A DNA stretch of 64,000 bases from Chromatiaceae bacterium. GTDB taxonomy: Bacteria > Pseudomonadota > Gammaproteobacteria > Chromatiales > Chromatiaceae. The notes under the pieces are model-generated. The model was given only the letters and a program-made list of their open reading frames with translations. It made no database searches and was not told the origin of the DNA. The stretch covers positions 1-64,000 of the forward strand of contig JADKCI010000005.1 of NCBI GenBank assembly GCA_016714645.1, written 5' to 3'. Of the stretch, positions 56,704 to 64,000 are shown piece after piece (position 1 is the stretch's first letter; each line of letters opens with the position of its first letter). The position numbers and the translations under genes are program-made.

Positions 56704-57317
56704 AGCAGCTCTCGGACCAGCTTATCGAAGAGTTGCGGGGACGCCTCGCCCAGGATGCGGTTGTGGAGCTGGCCGGAGCGGTCGATGAAATAGGTGGTGG
56801 GCAGGCCGGTGACGCCGTATTGGCGAGCCAGGGCGCCGTCCTCGTCCAGGAGCACCGAGTAAGAAATGCCCAGCTTGGCGATGAAGCGGGCGGCGGTCTC
56901 CCGATCCTGGCGCACATTGACAGCCAAGACCCGCAGGCCCTGATCCCGCAGTTCCTGTTGGATGGGCTCGATGTCGCGCATCTCGGGCGCGCAGAAAGGA
57001 CACCAGTCCGCCCAGAAGCGCACCACGACCACCTGGGACTGAAAGTCCTGGGGGAAATTCCAGATCTTGCCGTCCAGGTCCGTCAGGGCAAAGGCAGGCG
57101 CCGGCTGGTGGTTTTGGAGCTTGGGCGCCTCCTCGCCGCAGGCGACCAGGAAGAGCGCCGCCAGGAGGAGGCCGATGAACAACCGGCGTGACCCTTTAGC
57201 CCCCTTTCCCCAACCCTCCCCCGCCAGGGGGGAGGGAGCCCGCAAAACAGTGGCTTGAACTGCCGAACTCAACCCCTGTGGCAGAGAGGTCTGAACGTTG
57301 ACCATTAGGCATTTCAT
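56700..57317 (-). CDS. TlpA-like thioredoxin lipoprotein
   Basis: A periplasmic thiol-disulfide protein. FWADWCPFCAPEMRDI is the CxxC active site and GVTGLPTTYFIDRSG the cis-Pro loop. LLLAALFLVAC is a lipobox. The N-terminal APSPLAGEGWGKGAKG is the translation of a dispersed palindromic repeat (57205-57243), so the listed start is probably too long or the repeat inserted into the 5' end. Function: reduction of Cys pairs in the NosL or TauE-like partners, by inference. Confidence 0.85.
   Translation of the reverse strand: MKCLMVNVQTSLPQGLSSAVQATVLRAPSPLAGEGWGKGAKGSRRLFIGLLLAALFLVACGEEAPKLQNHQPAPAFALTDLDGKIWNFPQDFQSQVVVVRFWADWCPFCAPEMRDIEPIQQELRDQGLRVLAVNVRQDRETAARFIAKLGISYSVLLDEDGALARQYGVTGLPTTYFIDRSGQLHNRILGEASPQLFDKLVRELL
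57205..57243 (-). repeat. dispersed GC-rich palindromic repeat, copy 1
   Basis: On the - strand GGCTCCCTCCCCCC followed by GGCGGGGGAGGG, a hairpin, then TTGGGGAAAGGGG. Nearly identical to 60762-60801 on the + strand. This type gives the LAGEGWG peptide when translated and is common between genes in proteobacteria. Confidence 0.75.
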
Positions 57318-57330
57318 AGGGTTAAGTTCC

Positions 57331-58335
57331 TCAGTTCGTGCCCAGTAGGAGCAGATTTGACCTCAACACCAGCCAGGTCGAGAAGCCATAAAAGAGACCA
57401 AACAGCAGCAGGGCGATGCCTGCCAGGCGGGGGCCCTGGTGGGTGATGATAGCCGTCAGGCTCGGGGTCGAGCGCCAGACCTCGATCAGGCCCGCGCCTA
57501 GGGCCAGGGCGGTGGCGGCGAAGAGGGGGACGTAAAGCCCATAGCCGACAAAGTCATGGCCGGACTTGAGCAGGCAGAAGGGGCAGTGGTGGTGAGGATG
57601 TTCGTACACATAGAGGGCCACCCCAGAGACGATGGCGGCTAGGGCGATGCCAAAGGCCAGTGCCGCCAGCTGGGCGAAGAGCCTGCCGCCTCGCCCCCGG
57701 CGCCAATAACGCAGGCCCGTCGCCAGCAGCGCGAGCCCGCTCACGGCGAGGGCGGCGAGGCTGACGGCCGGGTCGAGCCCGGCAACCTCCGCCGCCACGC
57801 CGCCCCCTTCGGGGCTGAAGAGGGAGCCGCAGCAGGAGGTGATGAGGTCCGGGTTCAGGGCCGTGAAAAAGAGCGCCTGCATCGTGACCTCCGCCAGGGC
57901 CAGGGGGGCGATCAGGAGCAGCAGGGCGTACTTGGGGCGGACCAGGGGGTAATCGGGGGCCTGGTTGTCCACCCCATTGAGGATCAGCCAGGCCGCGCCG
58001 GCGAAGAAGAGGGTGATCTTGAGGAAAAGGGTGGGCCAGCCCCAGGGGTTGGCATTGAGCACGCCCGTGGCGCACATGGCGCCGACGAATTGGGTGGAGA
58101 GCTGTTCGGCGTTATAGACGAACAGCAAGAGAGACAGCAGATTGCCGCCGAAGACCCACGCGATCAGGGTGGCAATCAGATAGGTGCGGCGCTCCAGTTC
58201 CAGTTGGCGTTCGCTGCCGCTGCTCAGGTCCCAATGCCGCAGGATCTGGATCGTAAACCCCGCCGCCACCACCAGCAGGAGGCTCTGGGTCAGGGAGGCC
58301 AGATTCAGGGCCAGGATGGCGGGGGTCAAGGGCAT
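57331..58335 (-). CDS. multi-pass membrane protein with Cys motifs
   Basis: A 334-aa protein with about eight transmembrane helices. Conserved-looking elements are GAMCATGVLNANPWGWPTLF, ITSCCGSLFS and HPHHHCPFCLLKSGHDFVGY. The paired cysteines and histidines suggest metal or thiol chemistry, fitting its place between a TlpA-like protein and the ABC transporter. No named family is recognised. Confidence 0.72.
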   Translation of the reverse strand: MPLTPAILALNLASLTQSLLLVVAAGFTIQILRHWDLSSGSERQLELERRTYLIATLIAWVFGGNLLSLLLFVYNAEQLSTQFVGAMCATGVLNANPWGWPTLFLKITLFFAGAAWLILNGVDNQAPDYPLVRPKYALLLLIAPLALAEVTMQALFFTALNPDLITSCCGSLFSPEGGGVAAEVAGLDPAVSLAALAVSGLALLATGLRYWRRGRGGRLFAQLAALAFGIALAAIVSGVALYVYEHPHHHCPFCLLKSGHDFVGYGLYVPLFAATALALGAGLIEVWRSTPSLTAIITHQGPRLAGIALLLFGLFYGFSTWLVLRSNLLLLGTN

Positions 58336-58341
58336 GACGTG

Positions 58342-59010
58342 CTAGGACAGCCGCCCGTCACGCAGTTCCACCACCCGCGAGACCCGGGCGTGGTCGAAGA
58401 CGAGGGGGTCATGGGAGCTGATGAGGATACCCTTGCCCTGATCCGCCAGGTCGCCGATGAGGGCCAACAGCTCCCGCGAGAGCTGGGTATCCAGGTTGGC
58501 GGTCGGCTCGTCGGCGATGATGATGGCCGGGTCATTGATCAGGGCCCGGCAGATGGCGGTGCGCTGGGCCTCGCCGCCCGAGAGCCACTCGGACTTGTTA
58601 TGGGCCCGTTCCTCCAGGCGAAACCGCCGCAGCAGACCCAGGGCCTGATCCCGGAGTTGGCCCGGGTCCGGGGCCAGGGGGTAGGCGGGCAGCATGACAT
58701 TTTCCAGGACCGTCAGTCCCCGGATCAGGTTGAAGCGTTGGAAGATGAAGCCGAAGGTCGAACGCCGCACCTGGGTCATGAAGCGTTCCGGCAGGTTCGA
58801 GAGGAGGCGTCCCTCCAGATGAATGCGGCCGCTGCTGGGCCGGGAGAGGCAGCCCAGCATGGCCAGCAGGCTGGTCTTGCCCGAACCGCTGGGACCCTTG
58901 AGGACGGTGATGCCCTGGGTCTCCAGCTCCAGGCTGAGGTCACGCACCGCCCAGACCTCGTTGTGGCGGCCCTGGTTGTAAACCTTGCTGACGGCGTCGA
59001 GGCGGATCAT
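58342..59010 (-). CDS. ABC transporter ATP-binding protein (LolD/MacB type)
   Basis: A 222-aa ATPase: LKGPSGSGKTSLLAMLG (Walker A), WLSGGEAQRTAICRALINDP (signature), IIIADEPTANLD (Walker B) and SSHDPLVF (switch His). Sequence type is LolD/MacB-like, which serves FtsX-fold permeases. It overlaps the permease gene by 4 bp. Confidence 0.92.
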   Translation of the reverse strand: MIRLDAVSKVYNQGRHNEVWAVRDLSLELETQGITVLKGPSGSGKTSLLAMLGCLSRPSSGRIHLEGRLLSNLPERFMTQVRRSTFGFIFQRFNLIRGLTVLENVMLPAYPLAPDPGQLRDQALGLLRRFRLEERAHNKSEWLSGGEAQRTAICRALINDPAIIIADEPTANLDTQLSRELLALIGDLADQGKGILISSHDPLVFDHARVSRVVELRDGRLS

Positions 59011-60140
59011 CGCATCACCTGGTCGGGATCGGTGATGGCGGCGCGCCAGATGGGGATGATGGTCGCCACCGTGTAGGGGAAGACGGAGAAGAAGAAGAGG
59101 GTGGCCACCTGCAACCCATCCACGAAGGGCAGGGGCCGGAAGTCGGGATAGAGCACGGCCCAGCCCTTGAGCACGGGGGCGAAGAGGGCGGCGGAAAAGT
59201 AGAAGACATGGACGTAGGCGAGCAGGTAGCCCAGGAGGAAGGCGGTCAGGGACAGGGCCGCCCCCTCCCAGAACTTCATGCGCAGCACGTCGCCGGTCTC
59301 CCAGCCGATGGCCTTGAGGATGCCGATCTCGCGTCGCTCCTCGCCGCTCAGCCCCGATGCCCGGTCCCAGGCAAAGATGACGAAGGCCAGCAGGGCCCCG
59401 GTCAGCAGGATGAAGACCAGGCCCTGGCGCCAGCCGAAGACGGCGTCGTAGGTGCGCAGAATCTCCTCGCGCAGGATGGGCCGTGTATCCGGCAGGGCCA
59501 GGCTGATCTTTTCCGCCACCTTGCGCACCTCGACCGGGTTGCGGACCCGCAGCACGATATCGGTGAAGCGGTCCGCGGGGAAGTCGAAGAAGCGGCGGAA
59601 GTCCTCCGCATTCAGCAGCATCAGGTCGCTGGAGACCAACTCGGTGTCCGCCGACAGGAGGGACGCGATCCGGAAGGAGAAGGGCTCGCCCCGGGCGGAT
59701 CTCAGGCTCAGGTAGTCGCCCGGGCCCAGGCCCCGCGCTCGGGCCACGCCGGCGCCAAGCTGGACCTCGCCCGCCGCCGGCGGGTCCTCGCGCGGCACCA
59801 TCAGGCTATAGTTGGCCCGGACCGCCGGGTCGTAGAAGTAGCCCCAGAGCCGGCCATAGCGCTCGCCGATCCCCCGGATGGCGCCGATTGGTTCCAGATA
59901 GCTGGCGGGGATGAGGTCATGCCGTCCGGCGAGCAGGCGCTGCACAATCAACTCCGGAGACTCGGCCAGCACCAGGGCCGCCTCCTGGCGCAGGGACTGG
60001 GTGAAGAGCAGGGTCGAGGCCAGCAGGAAGACGATCGTAGCGTAAACCAGCATCAGTCCCAGATGTTTGCCCGGCCGCCGGGCCAGGGACGAGAGGCTGT
60101 ATTCCAGCAGATAGCGCTGCCGGCGCAGGAAGCTGATCAT
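59007..60140 (-). CDS. FtsX-like ABC permease
   Basis: A 377-aa permease with one N-terminal helix (LMLVYATIVFLLASTLLFTQ), a periplasmic domain of about 200 residues, and three C-terminal helices, the MacB/LolE/FtsX topology. It overlaps the ATPase gene and the next upstream gene by 4 bp each. Such transporters perform mechanical work on periplasmic partners rather than classical import; the NosL neighbours suggest a role in metalloprotein maturation. Confidence 0.88.
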   Translation of the reverse strand: MISFLRRQRYLLEYSLSSLARRPGKHLGLMLVYATIVFLLASTLLFTQSLRQEAALVLAESPELIVQRLLAGRHDLIPASYLEPIGAIRGIGERYGRLWGYFYDPAVRANYSLMVPREDPPAAGEVQLGAGVARARGLGPGDYLSLRSARGEPFSFRIASLLSADTELVSSDLMLLNAEDFRRFFDFPADRFTDIVLRVRNPVEVRKVAEKISLALPDTRPILREEILRTYDAVFGWRQGLVFILLTGALLAFVIFAWDRASGLSGEERREIGILKAIGWETGDVLRMKFWEGAALSLTAFLLGYLLAYVHVFYFSAALFAPVLKGWAVLYPDFRPLPFVDGLQVATLFFFSVFPYTVATIIPIWRAAITDPDQVMR

Positions 60141-60517
60141 GGTGGCGCCGCCTCCAGGCCCGGCCGCGGGGCGGGTACCAGAGTGCCGGTGGGGAAGTGA
60201 TCCAGGGCCAGGGGGTGATCCTGAAAGGCGCTGTGTAGATCCGCCTGGCTTGGGTGACGGGTATAGCGGGCCTCGGTGAAGAGGGCCAGGTCCGTCAGGT
60301 CGAGGGCGGCCACCAACTCCCGACGCTGGGCGATGTCAGCCGCCGCCGCGCGGCTCGCCAGGCTGGCATGGACGAAGGTCAGGGCAAAGAGGAGCCCGCC
60401 CAGACCCAAGGCCCAGAGAAAAAGGCCCGACTTCCGCCCGGGGGCCTGGGTTGCCGGTACCCTTATCAAACTCGTTGCCACTGATAGTCCCTGGAGATAG
60501 GCCACCCTGGCCGGCAT
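60137..60517 (-). CDS. hypothetical single-span membrane protein
   Basis: A 126-aa protein with one transmembrane segment (SGLFLWALGLGGLLFALTF) and a periplasmic C-terminal part (AALDLTDLALFTEARYTRHPSQ... as two blocks) ending Pro/Ala-rich. The first 25 residues may not be translated. It is the first gene of the ABC cluster and overlaps the permease by 4 bp, so it is probably an accessory subunit. Confidence 0.65.
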   Translation of the reverse strand: MPARVAYLQGLSVATSLIRVPATQAPGRKSGLFLWALGLGGLLFALTFVHASLASRAAAADIAQRRELVAALDLTDLALFTEARYTRHPSQADLHSAFQDHPLALDHFPTGTLVPAPRPGLEAAPP

Positions 60518-60970
60518 CGGCGAGGGCGGAGCCGAAAACAGCTTTCAGCTTAGCGCAGGCTGGACCCGGGATGAATGGACCCAGGTCAAGGCCAGGGCGA
60601 AATGGGTCATGCGCGGCAGTGCTTGTGGCAAATGCCTCACCCCGTGGGCACCCCCAGGGCGGAGTGGTTTTGTAGCTTGGTACCTGGCACCTAGGCGTTC
60701 AGATCCCCCGGCCGCATCGGTTGGATTCGCTAGCTCAAGCCACTGCTTCTCTTGCTCCCTCCCCCCTCGCGGGGGAGGGTTGGGGAGAGGGGTCCGTAGG
60801 GTTACCCTGGTACCCCGCAGGCGGGGGAAATCAAGGCCCGCCAGACGCGGACTGACTATAATTCCGCCCTTATTGATCCGCCAGGCCCAGGACCCGGCCG
60901 TCGCCGACCGCAGTCTCGGTCCTGATCCGCTCCTTTTTCGGTCAACCAGACCCCAACCGCATCAGCCACC
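60518..60970. other. intergenic region upstream of hypA
   Basis: About 450 bp without a supported gene. It includes the palindromic repeat at 60762-60801 and a perfect TATAAT at 60857-60862, a possible -10 for hypA without a clear -35. It must also hold the promoter of the leftward ABC/NosL cluster. Confidence 0.45.
60762..60801 (+). repeat. dispersed GC-rich palindromic repeat, copy 2
   Basis: GCTCCCTCCCCCCTCGCGGG then GGAGGGTTGGGGAGAGGGG; the opposite-strand match is 57205-57243. Intergenic here. Confidence 0.75.
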
Positions 60971-61312
60971 ATGCACGAGATGTCGATTTGCGAGGGGATT
61001 CTCCAGGTCCTGGAAAAGGAGGCCGGACGCCAGGGCTTCCAGCGCGTCAAGGGGGTCTGGCTGGAGATCGGCCCCCTGGCGGGGGTAGAGCCCGAGGCCC
61101 TGCGCTTCTGTTTCGACGCCGTGGTCCGGGGGAGTCTGGCGGAGGGGGCCCGGCTCGAGATCATCGAGATCCCGGGGCAGGGGGTCTGTCTGGAATGCGG
61201 CCAGTCGGTGCCCGTGCGCCAGCGGTTCGACCCCTGTCCCGAATGTGGCGGCTACGGTGTCCGCATTACTCACGGCGAAGAACTGCGAATCAAAGAGTTG
61301 GAGGTGGAATAG
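60971..61312 (+). CDS. hypA: hydrogenase nickel incorporation protein HypA
   Basis: A 113-aa nickel metallochaperone. MHEMSICEGILQVLE gives the N-terminal Met-His-Glu nickel site; CLECGQSV and CPECGGYGV form the two CxxC halves of the structural zinc site. Standard length. Directly followed by hypB with no gap. Confidence 0.96.
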   Translation: MHEMSICEGILQVLEKEAGRQGFQRVKGVWLEIGPLAGVEPEALRFCFDAVVRGSLAEGARLEIIEIPGQGVCLECGQSVPVRQRFDPCPECGGYGVRITHGEELRIKELEVE

Positions 61313-62308
61313 ATGTGTACTGTATGCGGTTGCGGCCAGGGCGAGACGCGTATCGAGGGCCAGGAGCAGGACCATGCTCATGAACATGGCCATGAGCATT
61401 CGCACCATCACCCTCATAGCCATACCCATAGCCACGGACCTGGTCAGGAACATGCTCATCCTCATAGCCACGAGCATGAGCATGACCATGACCATGGTCA
61501 CGAGCATGATCTTTATCACGATCACGATCACGACCACGACCACGAGCATCATGCCCATCCGGATCACGACCTTGCTCACGGGCATGAACACAGCCATGGC
61601 GACGATCACCACCATTATGGGTTGGGCCCGGCCCACGCCCATGCGCCTGGCCTGAGCCAGGGCCGCATGGTCCAGATCGAGCAGGACATCCTGGGCAAGA
61701 ACGACCAATATGCCGCCGCCAACCGCTCCTGGTTTCGGGCCAGGGGCATCCTGGCCCTGAACCTGGTCTCCAGTCCGGGTTCGGGTAAGACGAGCCTGCT
61801 GACGCGCAGTATTCAGGACCTCAAGGGTCGTTATCCCCTGGCGGTGATCGAGGGCGATCAGCAGACCAGCCATGACGCCGACCGCATCCGCGCCACCGGC
61901 ATTCCGGCGTTGCAGATCAACACGGGCAAGGGCTGCCACCTGGACGCCCACATGGTCGGTCATGCCATCGAGAGCCTGGGTCTGGCGGAGAAGAGCCTGC
62001 TGTTCATCGAGAACGTCGGCAACCTGGTCTGCCCGGCCGCCTTCGATCTCGGCGAGGCCCACAAGGTCGCCATCCTCTCGGTCACGGAGGGCGAGGACAA
62101 GCCACTGAAATACCCGGATATGTTCCATGCCGCCGACCTCATGATCCTCAACAAGATCGACCTGCTGCCCTACCTGGATTTCGACATGGCGCGGTGCCTG
62201 GACTATGCCCGCCGCGTCAATCCGGGTATCGAGATTCTGCAAGTCTCGGCCCGCAGCGGCGAGGGCCTGGATGCCTGGTACGCCTGGCTCCGGGCCCGTA
62301 TGGCCTGA
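61313..62308 (+). CDS. hypB: hydrogenase nickel incorporation GTPase HypB, His-rich
   Basis: A 331-aa SIMIBI GTPase. MCTVCGCG is the high-affinity CxxCGC nickel site. Residues about 20-105 contain over 35 histidines with Asp/Glu, a nickel-storage region larger than usual. The G domain has SSPGSGKTSLL (P-loop), IEGDQQTSHDADRI, TGKGCHLDAHMV with the metal Cys/His, FIENVGNLVCP and LNKIDLL. It needs HypA for nickel insertion into NiFe hydrogenase; no hydrogenase genes are within the window. Confidence 0.97.
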   Translation: MCTVCGCGQGETRIEGQEQDHAHEHGHEHSHHHPHSHTHSHGPGQEHAHPHSHEHEHDHDHGHEHDLYHDHDHDHDHEHHAHPDHDLAHGHEHSHGDDHHHYGLGPAHAHAPGLSQGRMVQIEQDILGKNDQYAAANRSWFRARGILALNLVSSPGSGKTSLLTRSIQDLKGRYPLAVIEGDQQTSHDADRIRATGIPALQINTGKGCHLDAHMVGHAIESLGLAEKSLLFIENVGNLVCPAAFDLGEAHKVAILSVTEGEDKPLKYPDMFHAADLMILNKIDLLPYLDFDMARCLDYARRVNPGIEILQVSARSGEGLDAWYAWLRARMA

Positions 62309-62414
62309 CGGATGCCGGCTTGGCCAGGGTAAGGTGTTTTCCTTTGCCTCCCGGGCCAGAGCCCCGCCGAGGGCCTGGCTCCCCCCTTTTTGGCATTACC
62401 CCGAGGTATTCCCC

Positions 62415-63227
62415 ATGAAGATCGCCCTGATGGTGCTTGGTGGCCTGGTCCTGCTGGGTTTGGTGGCCATGGCGGTGTTCGTCTTCTACGTGCAGAACGT
62501 CGAGACCCCCGCTTATCGGGTCGTCACCCAGGAAGGTGACTTCGAGGTCCGGGATTACCCGCCCCTGGTAGTGGCCGAGGTCCGGCGCCAGGGACCCCGC
62601 CAGGAGGCCCTGAGGGCCGGCTTTGGCCCCCTGGCCCGTTACATCTTTGCCGAGGAGCGTGGCGGGGAGCGGATCAGCATGACCGCCCCCGTGACCCAAC
62701 AGCGGCCGGAGCGAATCAGCATGACGGCGCCGGTCACCGCCCAGGCGATTCCCCCGGCGGCAAGGCCCGCTGGGGCACCCGAGGCAACCGCCCAAACGAG
62801 CGACCCAGCCGTGACCAGCGGCGCGACCCCACCCGCGGCTGCCCCAGCCACCACCGCCGAGGCTCTCCCTGACGTGGCCCAGGGCGACGACTGGGCGGTG
62901 CGCTTCATCATGCCGGCCCGTTACGGGCTGGAGCAGTTGCCCGCCCCCGCCGGGAGTGACATTCGCCTGAGCGAGGTCCCGCCCCGGCGGGTCGCGGCCA
63001 TCCGTTTCAGCGGCAGGGCCTCGGATGAACTGATCGCAAGCAAGGAGGAAGCGTTACGCGCCTGGCTGGCGGCCCGGGATCTGACAGCCGCCGCCCCGGC
63101 CATTTATGCCTTTTATAACGATCCCTTCACGCCCGGTTTCCTGCGCCGTAACGAGGTCCTCATCGACCTCGCCGAGGCGCCGGCTAGAGCGGACTCGTCC
63201 TCGCCGGGGGCTGGGGTCAAGCCATGA
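62415..63227 (+). CDS. SOUL heme-binding family protein
   Basis: A 270-aa protein with an N-terminal transmembrane anchor (MVLGGLVLLGLVAMAVFVFY). VETPAYRVVTQEGDFEVRDY PP starts the SOUL domain; GERISMTAPV and FIMPARYGLEQLP, VPPRRVAAIRFSG, then YNDPFTPGFLRRNEV complete it. ERISMTAPVT occurs twice in succession, followed by an Ala/Pro/Thr-rich insert of about 50 residues. ATG 62415. Role in heme handling is inferred from the family only. Confidence 0.86.
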   Translation: MKIALMVLGGLVLLGLVAMAVFVFYVQNVETPAYRVVTQEGDFEVRDYPPLVVAEVRRQGPRQEALRAGFGPLARYIFAEERGGERISMTAPVTQQRPERISMTAPVTAQAIPPAARPAGAPEATAQTSDPAVTSGATPPAAAPATTAEALPDVAQGDDWAVRFIMPARYGLEQLPAPAGSDIRLSEVPPRRVAAIRFSGRASDELIASKEEALRAWLAARDLTAAAPAIYAFYNDPFTPGFLRRNEVLIDLAEAPARADSSSPGAGVKP

Positions 63228-64000
63228 GGAGCGAGGGTGGAAACGCTGGGGCGCGGGCGACGGGGCGCTCCGGCCGGGCCGTCGGCATTGCCGCGCTCCT
63301 CGTCGCCCTCCTTGCGCTGGCCGCCATCGCCACCGGCCTCTGGGATCTGACCCGGGCGACGGCGGGACTCCGTATCGAGACCTTGAGGGTTGGCGAGGTC
63401 CCGGTCACCGTCTTTCGCCCGGCGGCGGCGGAGTCGATGACCGCCTCGCCACCGGACACCGGCCTAGCGCCCATCGTCGTCATCGCCCACGGTTTCGCCG
63501 GCTCTCAGCAGTTGATGCAGCCCTATGCGGTGACCCTCGCCCGCAACGGTTACATCGCGGTGACCTTTGACTTCCCGGGGCATGGCCGCAACCCCCAACC
63601 CTTCGTGGCCCGTCTGGAGGATGATGCGCGGCGGGTCGGTGTCCTGCTGGGGGCCCTGGAGCAGGTGACCGACTTCGCGGCGGGGCTGCCGGGCGGTGAT
63701 GGGCGCCTGGCGCTGCTCGGCCACTCCATGGCCGGGGACGTGCTGTTGCGTTATGCCAGGGCCCACCGCGATCAAGTAGTGGCCACGGTCCTGATCTCGC
63801 CCTACATGTCGGCGACTGCCCCCAAGACCGAGCCGCGCGATCTGCTCTTCGTCTTCGGTGCCCTGGAGCCCGAGATGCTCCACCAGGCGGGCCGCGAGGC
63901 TATCGTGGCGGCCAGCGAAGGCCAGTTGGCCGATGCCGCCGCGGTAACGCCCGGCGTGACCTATGGCGATCTGGCCGATGGCAGTGCCCGGCGGTTGGTG
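63224..64000 (+). CDS. alpha/beta hydrolase, N-terminal part
   Basis: The gene runs off the window. An N-terminal transmembrane segment (AVGIAALLVALLALAAIATG) precedes an alpha/beta-hydrolase domain: VVIAHGFAGSQQLMQPYAVT is the oxyanion strand, DFPGHGRN follows, and LLGHSMAGDVLLRYA carries the nucleophile serine (GxSxG). Its ATG overlaps the SOUL gene stop. Substrate unknown. Confidence 0.82.
   Translation, partial: MRSEGGNAGARATGRSGRAVGIAALLVALLALAAIATGLWDLTRATAGLRIETLRVGEVPVTVFRPAAAESMTASPPDTGLAPIVVIAHGFAGSQQLMQPYAVTLARNGYIAVTFDFPGHGRNPQPFVARLEDDARRVGVLLGALEQVTDFAAGLPGGDGRLALLGHSMAGDVLLRYARAHRDQVVATVLISPYMSATAPKTEPRDLLFVFGALEPEMLHQAGREAIVAASEGQLADAAAVTPGVTYGDLADGSARRLV

Noticed and set aside
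61370..61620. Tandem DNA repeat (CATGAGCATGA-type)
   Set aside because: It is the His-rich coding region of hypB, not a separate repeat element.

Overview
The window is 64 kb of GC-rich DNA (by eye about 65%) from a gammaproteobacterium. The housekeeping genes (dksA-gluQ, hldE, gmhA, glgC, gpmI, thyA, sohB, dnaE, a CbbY-type phosphatase, hypAB) and overall style suggest a purple-sulfur or sulfur-oxidising lineage (Chromatiales). That placement is inference; no rRNA or other decisive marker is present.

Layout. 1-11 kb is core metabolism: a partial sulfhydrylase, gluQ and dksA, a CbbY-like phosphatase, a leftward glgC-gmhA-hldE operon (glycogen and LPS heptose), then gpmI, thyA and sohB. 11-15.3 kb is mixed: a zinc-ribbon HExxH membrane protein, a BrnT/BrnA locus whose toxin gene is frameshifted, and a lower-GC cell-envelope patch (46-aa lipoprotein, transglutaminase-like protein, L,D-transpeptidase lipoprotein, pncA). 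dnaE and an AsmA/TamB-like gene follow. 22.2-28.9 kb is a type I restriction-modification locus (hsdM, hsdS, gene relics, hsdR); the first specificity domain of hsdS is scrambled between frames. 28.9-37.5 kb is a signalling region: decayed kinase, CheB/CheR and LuxR fragments beside an intact STAS protein, a REC-GGDEF cyclase, a 1424-aa multi-PAS hybrid kinase and its FixJ-like regulator.

38.96-53.40 kb is an integrated element bounded by 27-bp direct repeats, ending 54 bp from a tRNA-Ser(CGA) gene. It has a tyrosine integrase, an AlpA-like regulator, a P4-type primase, a RepA-like helicase and an iteron-like cluster. Its cargo is defence-related: an ArdC/ImmA-like metalloprotease, a type III restriction-modification system with a toxin-antitoxin-like pair between mod and a frameshifted res, a ribbon-helix-helix-like protein behind an operator array, and an orphan HicB.

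53.6-60.5 kb holds an EamA transporter and a leftward operon of two NosL-like proteins, a TauE/SafE-like exporter, a TlpA-like thioredoxin, membrane proteins and a LolD/FtsX-type ABC transporter, probably copper or membrane-protein maturation. The window ends with hypA, His-rich hypB, a SOUL protein and a partial alpha/beta hydrolase.

The most unusual non-coding signal is a repeat present twice (15457-15574, + strand; 37599-37704, - strand). A nearly invariant core with two GGGA-loop hairpins, one very close to the CsrA consensus, sits between long inverted-repeat arms whose sequence differs between the copies while complementarity is kept.
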